Assembly: GCF_018381315.1 (NCBI RefSeq)
Contig: NZ_JAGZSD010000004.1
Span: forward strand, 186,001-250,000
DNA: 64,000 nt
Direction of reading: 5' to 3'
Source: Anaerostipes sp.
GTDB taxonomy: Bacteria; Bacillota; Clostridia; Lachnospirales; Lachnospiraceae
Below are positions 14,236 through 23,250 of the stretch, piece by piece. The translations under genes were made by a program, and so were the position numbers. The notes beneath the pieces are model-generated. The model did not search any database and was not told the DNA's origin. It saw only the letters and a program-made list of their open reading frames with translations. The stretch's first letter is position 1. Each line of letters opens with the position of its first letter.

Positions 14236-15498
14236 TTAAATAGCATCTAAAAGGATAATATTCACTTGAAACCTCTGTGCTTCACAGTGATAAGAAACAC
14301 TGCCGTTGTACTTCTCCACAATCTCTCTGACATTCCGGCTTCCGATTCCGTGTTTCTCCTTGTCATGCTTTGTTGTCTGTAATCTCCCCTCTTCTATGAT
14401 GACTGGTTTTATGGTCTGATTGCTCTCTTCCAAAAGCAAATGATGTCCCTGGATTTTGATTGTCACATTGACAGTCTTGTCCTCCACATCCCTGACAGCT
14501 TCCGCCGCATTTTTCAACAGATTAGAAAATAAAATACAAATCTCCGCATTGGTCATATTCAGCTTGCTGGGTATCTTCCCTTTCCAGTTCAGATGCATCT
14601 TTTCACCCTGAACAATGTCATTGACTACAATATCTACCACATCATTTCCGGTGGATACCAGGATGTTCAGCCGCTGAATGCCGCCGATCAGCTCTCCTAA
14701 ATATTCTTTTGCCTGTCCATATTCTTCTTTTTCAAGAAACCTTCCCAGGCATCCCAGCTGACTTTTCATATCGTGCCTGATCTTTTTCGTCATCTCCTCC
14801 TTTTGAAGGAGCAGCTCATAATACTTTTTCTGTTCATTAAGCAGCCTTTCATTCCAGAGCATCTGCTGTTCAAACTGTTCCTGCTTCTGTCTTACTTTGC
14901 AGATTCTGAAAATAATAGTACTGATTCCAATCAGCATCAGCAGGAATCCAAGCAGAATCTCCAGTCTCTTTCCAAAAGATGTCCAGTTTTGAAAACCTTC
15001 AGACAAAAACGGTCCGATACAGGCAATCACTCCGATAAGCACCATTGCCCCCAATGCCACATCACTGTATGTATATTGGATTTTCTTGACTTGAAATCTT
15101 TTCCTGATCGTGATAACGGTCAGTACCAAAATAAAACTGAAAACTTCCTCGATATCCGCAAAATAGTTGCTTGCATATGCAGTCTGGAAATCCATCTGGG
15201 CAAAAAATATAATAAACAGCCCAATCAAAAAATCCATAATTGATATTCCAAGCCACGTAAAAATCGGCAGAAAAAACTTTTTAAAATAAATCCACGCAGA
15301 TACAATAATAAACAGGATAATCACCCTGTTGACCGGAAGCCCCAGTCTGTAGCAGACGATAACTCCTAAAACTGCCGGAATCTGAAACACTGCTGCTTGC
15401 CTCTTCTGCACCGGTTCAACTCCTAAAATCCCTCTCATGATCAGGATCATTTTCCAAAGCTCAATCGCATAAACATATACCCAATATAATTCTCTCAC
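14236..15498 (-). CDS. AgrC/ComD-like sensor histidine kinase (GHKL)
   Basis: 420 aa membrane kinase. Six or seven hydrophobic segments occupy residues 1-200, the arrangement of peptide-sensing kinases. A coiled linker (205-245) leads to the phospho-acceptor KKIRHDMKSQLG near 248, the N box LFSNLLKNAAEA near 320 and the G box KHGIGSRNV near 380. There is no separate PAS or HAMP domain. Translation starts at GTG with GAGG 7 nt upstream, 37 bp after the response regulator, so kinase and regulator form one operon. The signal is unknown; a peptide is inferred from the architecture and the neighbouring tiny ORF. Confidence 0.88.
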   Translation of the reverse strand: MRELYWVYVYAIELWKMILIMRGILGVEPVQKRQAAVFQIPAVLGVIVCYRLGLPVNRVIILFIIVSAWIYFKKFFLPIFTWLGISIMDFLIGLFIIFFAQMDFQTAYASNYFADIEEVFSFILVLTVITIRKRFQVKKIQYTYSDVALGAMVLIGVIACIGPFLSEGFQNWTSFGKRLEILLGFLLMLIGISTIIFRICKVRQKQEQFEQQMLWNERLLNEQKKYYELLLQKEEMTKKIRHDMKSQLGCLGRFLEKEEYGQAKEYLGELIGGIQRLNILVSTGNDVVDIVVNDIVQGEKMHLNWKGKIPSKLNMTNAEICILFSNLLKNAAEAVRDVEDKTVNVTIKIQGHHLLLEESNQTIKPVIIEEGRLQTTKHDKEKHGIGSRNVREIVEKYNGSVSYHCEAQRFQVNIILLDAI

Positions 15499-15535
15499 TT
15501 TTCACCCTCACTGCCATTCCAAAAAATGGAATAGT

Positions 15536-16252
15536 CTATATCACTTTTGCATATTTTGTTATGTACTCAAAATAACGGTTTTTAACTTCTTTTTGTTTCC
15601 TCTTGGAAATCTGAAATTCTTTCCCGCAGTCCAATATAAGCCTGTCTTTATTATAGTGCTCTACATATTGGAAATTAATGATATATCCCTTGTGGATCCG
15701 CTGAAACCTCTCATCCAAATATCCCTCTATCTTCTTCAGAGACAGTCTCACAATCAGATGCCCTCCCACAAGAAACACCGCAATCTCATCACCCAGTGCC
15801 TCAATCCACCGTATCTCTCTAAAATATACGAACCTGCTCTCTTCCTTTCCTTCCAGCATGATCCCTTCATTGTCATTCATTTCTTTTAATGCATCTTCCA
15901 GAGCCTCCAGCAGGTCCTGTCCGCTCCCGTTTTTATATAGATACCGGAACGCCTGAACCTTAAATGCCCTCTGGACCCATTCATCATGACTCGTTATGAA
16001 AATGATCTTTCCGGGCCTTTGCTGATGTTTCCACTCCTCGGCCACAGAAAATCCATCCATATCCGGCAGTTCAACATCCAGCAGAATGATGTCAAACTCA
16101 CGTTCTGAAGCCAAAAGCTCTCCGCCTCTTTGGAAACAGGCAATTTCTGCTCTTTGGTTTCTACTGTCCAGAAATTGAATACATTCGTCTTCTAAAATAT
16201 CCAAGTAAGTTTGTTCATCGTCACAGATTGCAATTTTTAACGTTCTTTCCAT
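15536..16252 (-). CDS. LytTR-family response regulator (AgrA-like)
   Basis: 238 aa. The receiver domain (1-120) has the acidic pair ICDDE near residue 10, the phospho-acceptor Asp in IILLDVELPDMDG near 56, and the conserved Lys region IIFITSHDEW. The LytTR DNA-binding domain (140-230) contains FVYFREIRWIEALGDEI, FQRIHKGYIINFQYVEHY and FQISKRK. Such proteins bind pairs of 9-bp direct repeats upstream of target promoters; a matching pair lies at 16655-16683. Its ATG has AAAGGA 6 nt upstream. It pairs with the kinase downstream. Confidence 0.92.
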   Translation of the reverse strand: MERTLKIAICDDEQTYLDILEDECIQFLDSRNQRAEIACFQRGGELLASEREFDIILLDVELPDMDGFSVAEEWKHQQRPGKIIFITSHDEWVQRAFKVQAFRYLYKNGSGQDLLEALEDALKEMNDNEGIMLEGKEESRFVYFREIRWIEALGDEIAVFLVGGHLIVRLSLKKIEGYLDERFQRIHKGYIINFQYVEHYNKDRLILDCGKEFQISKRKQKEVKNRYFEYITKYAKVI

Positions 16253-16285
16253 CTACAGTCCTTTCTATATAAAAAGTAAAACATA

Positions 16286-16350
16286 ATCATCCCTTATCGC
16301 GCAAAGCGCGCCCCCAAAGGGTTTGATATACGGGATGCCCTGCGGGTATA
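16286..16350 (-). repeat. Family B repeat, copy 3 (degenerate)
   Basis: Shares GGGCATCCCGTAT and CGCGCTTTGCGCGATAAGG with other copies on the minus strand. The -35 segment has decayed (GGGGCG) and the -10 position reads GATGAT. It lies immediately upstream of the LytTR regulator gene in the same orientation as other copies relative to their downstream gene. Confidence 0.65.
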
Positions 16351-16374
16351 TTTTACCTCTTTCCCACCTCAAAT

Positions 16375-16430
16375 GCAAAAAAGAACAGGAATGTGCATTA
16401 AAAAATGCATAATTCCTGTTCTTTTTATTT
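16375..16430. terminator. Bidirectional terminator closing the structured RNA
   Basis: Stem AAGAACAGGAAT / ATTCCTGTTCTT (16381-16392 with 16412-16423), with an inner TGCATT/AATGCA stem, flanked by A-tract and T-tract on both sides. On the minus strand it ends the transcript from the promoter at 16606-16634. Confidence 0.85.
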
Positions 16431-16599
16431 TATTGTCATATGATTGTCAAACGTTCCAATAAGTGGGCCATAAAAATGTTCAAGAAAAAATAGGTCTCGT
16501 CCGACAGGTTTTTAAGATTACATTTTCTAAGGGTTATTGGGTGACGCTGTTATACAGCAAAACCTGTCCGGAAACTGACCTTATTTGTATTTATCTCTC
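16377..16599 (-). ncRNA. Candidate structured small RNA upstream of the LytTR system
   Basis: A strong promoter (16606-16634) and a strong terminator (16375-16430) bracket about 220 nt with no plausible ORF. The core at 16493-16580 folds as GGTC / GACC plus GACAGGTTTT / AAAACCTGTC with a small GCTGT/ACAGC hairpin in the loop. It may be a stand-alone small RNA controlled by the LytTR regulator or a leader attenuating the regulator-kinase operon. I do not recognise the fold as a known family. Confidence 0.55.
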
Positions 16600-16605
16600 A
16601 CCAAA

Positions 16606-16634
16606 AGTATATCCCCATCTAATGTATCAGTCAA
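16606..16634 (-). promoter_or_regulatory. Sigma-A promoter of the structured RNA
   Basis: TTGACT (16629-16634) and TATACT (16606-16611) with a 17-bp spacer on the minus strand. Confidence 0.82.
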
Positions 16635-16654
16635 CATATTTTATCAATATTGTG

Positions 16655-16683
16655 ATATACGTACAGTTATTACAATAAACGTT
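16655..16683 (-). promoter_or_regulatory. Candidate LytTR direct-repeat binding site
   Basis: Two 9-bp boxes on the minus strand: AACGTTTAT (16675-16683), which fits the published LytTR consensus form [TA][AC][CA]GTTN[AG][TG] at every position, and TACGTATAT (16655-16663) with one mismatch. The gap is 11 bp. They end 20 bp upstream of the -35 at 16629-16634, a usual place for LytTR activation. Confidence 0.55.
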
Positions 16684-16712
16684 TCTTTATTTTCCATTTT
16701 TTACTTATTCCC

Positions 16713-16748
16713 TGTGCATTTGTACGCATCCTGCTATGAAATAAAAAA
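16713..16748 (-). repeat. Family A repeat, copy 7 (remnant)
   Basis: Only the ends remain: TGTGCATTTGTACGCATCCT, then GCTATGAAATAAAAAA, fused to the T-tract (minus strand) of the galE terminator. Confidence 0.65.
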
Positions 16749-16799
16749 GCAGGGTCTGCTTTGGCTTTTTAGCTTACGCTTTTGCCTGCAGACCCTGCT
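16742..16799 (-). terminator. Terminator of the galactose operon
   Basis: Stem AGCAGGGTCTGC / GCAGACCCTGCT with an inner AAAAGC..GCT stem and a TTTTTT tract on the minus strand, 13 bp after the galE stop. A family A remnant joins the tract. Confidence 0.9.
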
Positions 16800-16811
16800 G
16801 TTCTCATTTAT

Positions 16812-17807
16812 TTATTTTGTCTGATATCCATCCGGATGTGTGCTGTGCCATTTCCATGCACTTTCAATGATCTCATGCAGATCCGCATGTTCAGGATTCC
16901 AGCCGAGAACCTTCTTTGCCTTCTCACTGGAAGCAATCAGCACTGCCGGATCTCCTGCTCTCCGGTCTTCTTCCACTGCTTTAATCGGTTTTCCGGTCAC
17001 TTGTTTTGCTGTCTCGATTACCTCTTTTACAGTAAATCCAATGCCGTTTCCAAGATTGAAAATATCGCTCTCATTGCCTTCCATCAAATACTTCACTGCA
17101 AGGATATGTGCCTGTGCCAAATCGGTCACATGGATGTAATCCCTGACACATGTGCCGTCTTTTGTCGGATAGTCTGTTCCGAAAATACTGATCGCTTCCC
17201 TCTTCCCGTTCGGTACCTGAAGAATCAGCGGGATCAAGTGTGTCTCCGGATTGTGGGCCTCACCGATCTCTCCGCTTTTGTGGGCTCCGCATGCATTGAA
17301 ATACCGGAGGGATACGAACCTGAGTCCGTGTGCCTTTCCCACCCATTTAAACATCTTTTCCATAGAGAGCTTTGTTTCTCCATAAGTGTTGGTAGGCTCT
17401 GTCCGGTCAGTTTCCAGAATCGGAGTCTTCTCAGGCTCTCCATAAGTAGCCGCCGTAGAAGAGAAGACAATCTTATCAATTCCATGGGCTACCATGGATT
17501 CCAGCATAGTCTTAGTACCGCACAGATTATTGTCGTAGTATTTCAGCGGATCTGTCATGCTTTCTCCTACCAAAGAATTCGCTGCGAAGTGAATCACCGC
17601 ATCGATATCTGTTTCCTGGTCGAGAACACTGTCCACAAAGGCTCTGTCCCGCAGGTCTCCCTGATAAAATTTCGCCTTTGGATGGACTGCCTCTTTATAC
17701 CCTGTCTCCAGGTTATCGATGATGACCACGTCCTCTCCGGCATCTATCAATTCATAAACTGTATGGGACCCGATGTAGCCTGCCCCGCCTAATACTAAAA
17801 TCTTCAT
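16812..17807 (-). CDS. galE: UDP-glucose 4-epimerase
   Basis: 331 aa short-chain dehydrogenase-type epimerase interconverting UDP-galactose and UDP-glucose, the last step that returns UDP-glucose to GalT. The NAD-binding GGAGYIGSHTV is at residues 7-17, the catalytic Ser/Thr region SSTAATYG lies near 115, and the Tyr-Lys pair NTYGETKLSME lies near 140. The ATG overlaps the galT stop by 4 bp (ATGA). Distal gene of the Leloir operon. Confidence 0.96.
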   Translation of the reverse strand: MKILVLGGAGYIGSHTVYELIDAGEDVVIIDNLETGYKEAVHPKAKFYQGDLRDRAFVDSVLDQETDIDAVIHFAANSLVGESMTDPLKYYDNNLCGTKTMLESMVAHGIDKIVFSSTAATYGEPEKTPILETDRTEPTNTYGETKLSMEKMFKWVGKAHGLRFVSLRYFNACGAHKSGEIGEAHNPETHLIPLILQVPNGKREAISIFGTDYPTKDGTCVRDYIHVTDLAQAHILAVKYLMEGNESDIFNLGNGIGFTVKEVIETAKQVTGKPIKAVEEDRRAGDPAVLIASSEKAKKVLGWNPEHADLHEIIESAWKWHSTHPDGYQTK

Positions 17808-19327
17808 TCTTCATTCCGCCTTTCTTCATTCTGATTCAACGTAAAAATGAATCTTTCAAACTGTTCCCTGCCCTTTTTGGTGCACTTATAAACTCCTGCA
17901 TTTTCAAGGACCTTTACAAAGACCTGCCCAATTTCTTCTTTCAGAATATCCATGACATTGTCTTTATGAATCTCTTTATATTTTGACACAAACTGCTCTG
18001 CCCAGTCAACATGCTTTATGAGAGATTCATGATCCCTAAGCGGCTCTCCTGTCACAAGGCAGTCTGCCAGAAGTTCCATTTCCTGCTTAAGCCTTGAAGG
18101 AAGCACTGCAAGACCCATGACTTCAATCAATCCGATATTCTCTTTTTTAATATGATGATATTGTTCATGGGGATGAAACAGTCCCAGCGGATGTTCCCCG
18201 GTGGTGATGTTATTTCTCAGAGTCAGGTCCAGTTCAAAGGTATCCCCTGTTTTTCTTGCAATCGGAGTAATCGTATTATGCGGCTCCCCGTCAGTCTCTG
18301 CATAAATATGGGCATCTTCATCCGTATACCCTCTCCAGACACGGAGAATATAATCTGCCAGATCAATGAGACGCTCCTGATCTTTGGAACGGATCCGCAG
18401 CACAGACAGCGGCCAATTTAGGATGCCTGCCTCCACATCCTCAAATCCCCGGATCGTATAATGTTTTTCAATCTCAGCCTTTGCCATGGCAAACTGGTAA
18501 TGTCCTCCCTGGAAATGATCATGGGTCAGGATAGAACCTCCTACGATAGGAAGATCTGCGTTGGAACCGAGAAAGTAGTGCGGAAACTGCTGTACAAAAT
18601 CAAACAGTTTGACAAATGCAGTGCGGTCAATCTTCATGGGAACATGCTCCCCGTTAAACACGATGCAGTGCTCATTATAATACACATACGGAGAATACTG
18701 GAATCCCCATCTGCTGCCGTTGACAGTCACCGGGATAATCCTGTGGTTCTGGCGGGCAGGATGATTCATCCGCCCTGCATATCCCTCATTCTCCATGCAG
18801 AGCTGACATTTTGGATAGCTGCTCTGAACTGCATTTTTAGCTGCCGCAATAGCCTTTGGATCTTTTTCCGGCTTTGACAGGTTGACAGTTATATCAATGG
18901 TTCCATATGGACTCTCTACAGTCCATTTCCAGTCCTTCTTTACCCGGTATCTGCGGATGTAGTCCGTATCCTGGCTGAAACGGTAGAAGAATTCGGTCGC
19001 TGCCCGGGGACTCTTTTTATACTTTTCCCTGAAGTCACGGATAACCTGGCTTGGCTTAGGGACGAGAATTCCCATTAGTTTCGTATCAAACAAATCTCTG
19101 GTCACAATGTCATTGCTTTTGATGATGTAACGGTCATATGCTGCATCTGTAAGCTCATTGAGAACCTTCTCCAAATCTGTCTCTGAAAATGGTGCTTCCG
19201 GCTCCTCATAATCATCCAAATGAAAAATCTCCAGATACTGATTGATGGTATAAGTTCTGTCCTCAGGTTCGATCAGCTTTTTTTCAATTCCGTACTGTAC
19301 CAGTTTTGCAATATTTTCATTTATCAT
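17804..19327 (-). CDS. galT: UDP-glucose--hexose-1-phosphate uridylyltransferase, type 2
   Basis: 507 aa, the length of the Firmicute type-2 GalT (the E. coli type is about 350 aa). It transfers UMP from UDP-glucose to galactose-1-phosphate. Family segments include ENEGYAGRMNHPARQNHRIIP and the motif GGSILTHDHFQGG, equivalent to the active HxHxQ region. The start is set at the ATG inside the galM end, with GAGG 9 nt upstream; the longer frame has no ribosome site. It overlaps galM by 11 bp. Confidence 0.95.
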   Translation of the reverse strand: MINENIAKLVQYGIEKKLIEPEDRTYTINQYLEIFHLDDYEEPEAPFSETDLEKVLNELTDAAYDRYIIKSNDIVTRDLFDTKLMGILVPKPSQVIRDFREKYKKSPRAATEFFYRFSQDTDYIRRYRVKKDWKWTVESPYGTIDITVNLSKPEKDPKAIAAAKNAVQSSYPKCQLCMENEGYAGRMNHPARQNHRIIPVTVNGSRWGFQYSPYVYYNEHCIVFNGEHVPMKIDRTAFVKLFDFVQQFPHYFLGSNADLPIVGGSILTHDHFQGGHYQFAMAKAEIEKHYTIRGFEDVEAGILNWPLSVLRIRSKDQERLIDLADYILRVWRGYTDEDAHIYAETDGEPHNTITPIARKTGDTFELDLTLRNNITTGEHPLGLFHPHEQYHHIKKENIGLIEVMGLAVLPSRLKQEMELLADCLVTGEPLRDHESLIKHVDWAEQFVSKYKEIHKDNVMDILKEEIGQVFVKVLENAGVYKCTKKGREQFERFIFTLNQNEERRNEE

Positions 19328-20345
19328 CTTCCTGCACCTCGAATTTATAAGCGGTAAACACTGCATAGCGGTCTTCTTTTCTCAATATCATATCCGGCTG
19401 TTCTTCCAGATTAATGGAGTTGGGAAGAAATTGGGTTTCCAGACAAATGCCGTCCCTGTTTTCATATGCTTTCCCTCCCTTTCCGGGAAGTCCTCCTTCC
19501 AGGAAATTGGATGTGTAGAGCTGTACAGCGGGCAGATTTGTTGAAACTGTCACCTTCCGTCCCGTGCCCTCATGAAGCAAGGTCATCTGTTCTGTCTGAT
19601 CACTGAAAATATAGGGATGGTCATATCCTCCTGCAAACCGAAGCTGTTCATGGTTTTCATTGATACGTTCCCCGATTGTATGAAACTTTCTAAAATCAAA
19701 CGGAGTATCATCTACCTTAAGTCTTTCTCCGGTCGGACAGCCGTCTTTGTCAATGCATGCAATCTGAGATGCTTTTATTTTCAGCATATGTCCATATATT
19801 TTTTCTTTTCCGCCGGATAAGTTAAAATATGTATGATTGGCCAGATTGACGATGGTATCTTTGTCTGTAGTTCCATAGAATATCATTGTCAATGTATCCC
19901 CTGTCAGCTCATAGGATACATGGATCCTCAGGCTGCCAGGGTATCCCTCCTCCATGTCTTTGGAAAGGTAACTGAAAACCACTCTGTTTTCTTTGATTTC
20001 ATAGTCCCATATCTTTTTATCAAAACCTTCCCTTCCTCCGTGGAGATGATTCGGTCCGTTATTGACTTCCAGATGATATTCCTGTCCGTTTAAAGTAAAT
20101 GTTCCGTCTTTAATCCGGTTTGCTGCCCGCCCCAGGATTCCTCCGATATACTTATCGTCTCTCTTATAATCGTCTATATTTTCAAGCCCCAGAACTACAT
20201 CATCTGTACTGCCGTTTTTATCTTTCATAAGAACTGACAGAATATGGCATCCTAAGTTCGTGACTTTCACTGTCAGATTTTTTTCCTTCATCTCAATGAT
20301 ATCAATTCCGTCTTTTCTTTTTTCGGTTACCTTGATCTCTGTCAT
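19317..20345 (-). CDS. galM: Aldose 1-epimerase (galactose mutarotase)
   Basis: 342 aa beta-sandwich enzyme converting beta- to alpha-D-galactose for GalK. Catalytic segments are visible: NGPNHLHGGREGFDKKIWD near 92 (substrate His), NLANHTYFNLSG near 165 (catalytic His), and the Glu in GICLETQFLPNS near 300. It follows galK by 11 bp. Confidence 0.94.
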   Translation of the reverse strand: MTEIKVTEKRKDGIDIIEMKEKNLTVKVTNLGCHILSVLMKDKNGSTDDVVLGLENIDDYKRDDKYIGGILGRAANRIKDGTFTLNGQEYHLEVNNGPNHLHGGREGFDKKIWDYEIKENRVVFSYLSKDMEEGYPGSLRIHVSYELTGDTLTMIFYGTTDKDTIVNLANHTYFNLSGGKEKIYGHMLKIKASQIACIDKDGCPTGERLKVDDTPFDFRKFHTIGERINENHEQLRFAGGYDHPYIFSDQTEQMTLLHEGTGRKVTVSTNLPAVQLYTSNFLEGGLPGKGGKAYENRDGICLETQFLPNSINLEEQPDMILRKEDRYAVFTAYKFEVQEDDK

Positions 20346-20356
20346 CGCCTGTCTCC

Positions 20357-21637
20357 TTATAAAACTTTCATTCCTCCGTATTTACGGACTTTCAATATAT
20401 GGCATGCGCCTTCTCCAAATACACTGTCCATGGTTTTCTGATAGAGCGGAACAATCTCATTAGGTACAAAGGCCTGAATGGTTCCGGCAAATCCGCCTCC
20501 GTGGACACGGCTGACTCCTTTATCTCCCAATATAACATCACTTACTGCCAGCCCAATTGACACGCTTTGGTTGTTGACTTCGTGATTGGAATACACATTC
20601 TGCAGATATTTAAAGGAAGAATCACCGGAATCCTTTACCAGCTTCTTAAACAGAGCAAATTGTTTGTTTTCCAGAGCCTCCACTTCCTGCTCAACCCTCT
20701 TGTTCTCTTCAAACAGATGCATGGCCCGGAGCACGGCCCGGTCTCCGAGAATTTCACGTATCGCTGGTATATTCAGATAAAAATCTGTCTTGTCTACTTT
20801 TCGGAGCACATCCTCTTCAAAATAGTGGGCAACCTGTTTCATCTCAGAAGGTATCATGGCATAATCCTCTGTCAGATCCACATGGGAGCCTTTTGTATCC
20901 ACAATGCAGAGGCTGTGGCCGAAGGATTCAAAATCTACTTTTATTTGCTTTACTTCGGGCTTTTCAGGATTCTCAAAGTCAATGTAAATCATTCCTCCCA
21001 CAGAGGATGCCATCTGATCCATCAGCCCGCATGGTTTTCCAAAATACTCGTTTTCGGCATATTGTCCTGCCTGTGCCAGGAATACCGGATCGATTTCCAT
21101 CTGATTGTACAGACCGGACAAAATTGTACCGATCAACGTTTCATAAGCTGCCGAGGATGACATACCTGCACCGATCAATACATCGCTTGTGATATATGCG
21201 CGGAACCCTCCAATGCTGTAACCTTTTTGTTTCAGTCTGGCTGCAACACCCCGGATCAGCGCCAGTGAAGTTTCTCTCTCATTTTCCCTGGCAAGCAGAT
21301 CATCTAAATCCACTTCCATCAGATCATATCCGTCGGAGGCAACAGTAATCCTTCCGTCTTCTGTCTTGGATGCCACTGCAATGGCATCCAGATTCACAGA
21401 GGTTGCCAGCACTTTTCCATACTGATGATCCGTATGATTTCCTCCTACCTCACTCCGTCCGGGAGCTGAATAGATCTCTGCTTTCTCCGGGCCAAATATG
21501 TCCTCATATTTTTTTAATGCATTTATGTACCTGTCTGTCTGATCATTCAGTACTTTTTCGTCTACATAAATATCTCTCAGCCGTTCTCTGAAGACTCCCT
21601 GTTCAAATTCCTTTATCAATATACTTGTTTCTTTCAT
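20357..21637 (-). CDS. galK: Galactokinase
   Basis: 426 aa GHMP kinase making galactose-1-phosphate. The galactokinase signature GRSEVGGNHTDHQYGKVLA is near residue 58 and the ATP motif VLIGAGMSSSAAYE near 155. The third GHMP motif is RVHGGGFAGTIQAFV near 375. The start with GGGGTG 6-9 nt upstream is chosen over two in-frame codons that overlap the ribosome site. It follows the symporter gene by 21 bp. Confidence 0.95.
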   Translation of the reverse strand: MKETSILIKEFEQGVFRERLRDIYVDEKVLNDQTDRYINALKKYEDIFGPEKAEIYSAPGRSEVGGNHTDHQYGKVLATSVNLDAIAVASKTEDGRITVASDGYDLMEVDLDDLLARENERETSLALIRGVAARLKQKGYSIGGFRAYITSDVLIGAGMSSSAAYETLIGTILSGLYNQMEIDPVFLAQAGQYAENEYFGKPCGLMDQMASSVGGMIYIDFENPEKPEVKQIKVDFESFGHSLCIVDTKGSHVDLTEDYAMIPSEMKQVAHYFEEDVLRKVDKTDFYLNIPAIREILGDRAVLRAMHLFEENKRVEQEVEALENKQFALFKKLVKDSGDSSFKYLQNVYSNHEVNNQSVSIGLAVSDVILGDKGVSRVHGGGFAGTIQAFVPNEIVPLYQKTMDSVFGEGACHILKVRKYGGMKVL

Positions 21638-21658
21638 TCTCATCACCCCGGCAGAACT

Positions 21659-23038
21659 CTATGCTTCTGCCTTGATTCTCCTTTCCTGTATTGTCTCAAT
21701 TACTTTTTTCATAAAACTGTCATTCAGCTTATATGCCTTCTTGTATACAACATATGCAATCAGCATGGAAACCGCCGGCACTGCACACATCAGCACACGG
21801 ATGGAATTCATGGTCAGCATACTTTGATCCGCACTGTTGGGAACATATCCTGTCTGCTGAAGAGCGAACCCGATGAAAAGTGATGTCAGTGCTGCCGTAA
21901 ACTTTACGATCAGTGTCTGTAAAGAAAAGACAACGGACTCATTTCTGGTACCCAGCTTATACTCTCCGTAATCCACCACATCGGACAAAAATACAGTGGC
22001 ACATCCAAGCTCCAGGCCTGTTCCCGTTTTTACGATGATCCCTGCCACAGCTGTCAGAACTATATTCTGAGGGCACACAAAACCTACGGCTAAAAGCAGT
22101 ACCAGTCCAATAAACGGAAGGATGCAGGCCAGAAGAAAGGATATCTTTCTGGAAAGCACAGCAGCCACTTTCGGAAAAATAATAAGTCCCGCTACCTCTG
22201 CGATGGATGCACTGATCATAAATGCAGACAGCATCCCTGCATTCCCGCACACATAAGTAAAGTAGTAAACGGCCACTCCCATGATAAACTGAATTCCTAC
22301 GTTATACAGCAGGATCAGCCCGACTGCCGACTGAAGCTGGTCATTCTGTTTAATAATAGAAAACACACCGCGGAAAGAAATCTTTTCTGACGGCACATTT
22401 TGGCTGTCTTTCATTTTCAGGTTAAATACGGCAACCCCGATCGTAAAGATAAACATTCCGGCAATAAACATTGCAAATCTGTGATAGCCGATGTATCCTC
22501 CTCCCAGCGCCCCGATGATCTGCACTCCAAATCCTGCAATGATCAGAGATTGGCCCAGACTGGCAAATATACGCGGCAGTACAGATACCACTTCACGTTC
22601 TCTTGGATCTGAGGTCAGATTGGGGATAATAGACCAATACGGAATGTCCATGATTGTATAAGTCATGCCCCATGCCACATAGATCACAGCCACAAACACA
22701 CAGAGTGCCTTTCCTGACAAATGAAAATCCGTAAATAATACAACAAACACCACCGAGTTGATCAGTGTTCCGATCACCAGCCAGGGAACAAATTTTCCCC
22801 ATCTTGTCCTTGTGTTGTCCACCAGCATCCCCATAAATAAGTCGTTGAACGCATCCCACAGTTTTGCTGCAAAAAATACAATTCCGATAAATGCCGGTGA
22901 TACTTTCAAAATATCGGTAAAATAAATCATAGAGAATGTTGCGATCATTCCATAGATTAAATCTTTGCCGAGTGCTCCGAATGCAAAAGTATATTTAACT
23001 CTGCCCGGTACCTTTTCACTGCTTTTCGTTGTTTCCAT
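21659..23038 (-). CDS. Sugar:cation symporter of the GPH (MelB/LacS) family
   Basis: 459 aa with about 12 membrane segments. It begins with the family feature KYTFAFGALGKDLIYGMIATF and has KLWDAFNDLFMGMLVDNTRTRWGKF near residue 60, the loop with the cation-binding Asp pair seen in MelB-type carriers. Being first in the galactose operon, it most likely imports galactose or a galactoside with Na+ or H+. It lacks the EIIA-like tail of LacS. Expression should follow the operator-covered promoter at 23146-23174. Confidence 0.88.
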   Translation of the reverse strand: METTKSSEKVPGRVKYTFAFGALGKDLIYGMIATFSMIYFTDILKVSPAFIGIVFFAAKLWDAFNDLFMGMLVDNTRTRWGKFVPWLVIGTLINSVVFVVLFTDFHLSGKALCVFVAVIYVAWGMTYTIMDIPYWSIIPNLTSDPREREVVSVLPRIFASLGQSLIIAGFGVQIIGALGGGYIGYHRFAMFIAGMFIFTIGVAVFNLKMKDSQNVPSEKISFRGVFSIIKQNDQLQSAVGLILLYNVGIQFIMGVAVYYFTYVCGNAGMLSAFMISASIAEVAGLIIFPKVAAVLSRKISFLLACILPFIGLVLLLAVGFVCPQNIVLTAVAGIIVKTGTGLELGCATVFLSDVVDYGEYKLGTRNESVVFSLQTLIVKFTAALTSLFIGFALQQTGYVPNSADQSMLTMNSIRVLMCAVPAVSMLIAYVVYKKAYKLNDSFMKKVIETIQERRIKAEA

Positions 23039-23074
23039 ACATAAAGCCTCCTGTTTTTATATCTTAATATCGTT

Positions 23075-23139
23075 CCTAATGCTTGTCGTGCGCAGCACGC
23101 CCACCCGGAGGGTATAAAATATGGTATGCCCTTGGGTAT
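23075..23139 (-). repeat. Family B repeat, copy 4, in the galactose operon leader
   Basis: On the minus strand: CCATACCCAAGGGCATACC, the hairpin arms, then CCGGGTGGGCGTGCTGCG. The promoter-like part is worn (TGGGCG-17-ATTAGG). It falls just downstream of the real galactose promoter, within the 5' untranslated region. Confidence 0.65.
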
Positions 23140-23145
23140 GGCTTT

Positions 23146-23224
23146 ATAGTAACACCGTTTAGTAAATATTTCAATATTTCTTTACTAAAATGTTTACCTA
23201 AATTATTTACTTCTTTTTAGTAAA
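23146..23224 (-). promoter_or_regulatory. Galactose operon promoter with four operator-like sites
   Basis: TTGAAA (23169-23174) and TACTAT (23146-23151) with a 17-bp spacer on the minus strand. Near-palindromes of the form TTTA(G/C)TAAA lie at 23158-23166 (inside the spacer), 23181-23189, 23193-23202 (TTTACCTAAA) and 23216-23224. The arrangement fits repression by the divergent LacI-type regulator, with looping or cooperative binding. The site farthest from this promoter lies on the regulator's side and could also autoregulate. Confidence 0.7.
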
Positions 23225-23250
23225 CTTCAATAAGTATTTCTCTGTCTCCG

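Noticed and set aside
14017..14243. Plus-strand 62-codon frames in the gap after the superoxide reductase gene
   Set aside because: No ribosome sites, and they run through the promoter of the minus-strand peptide frame.
16377..16599. 6S RNA
   Set aside because: The length is similar, but the core is an 88-nt stem with a side hairpin rather than a long rod with a central bubble, and the 6S sequence blocks are not seen.
16782..17792. 336-codon plus-strand open frame over galE
   Set aside because: Antisense of galE with no start signals and no recognisable domain.
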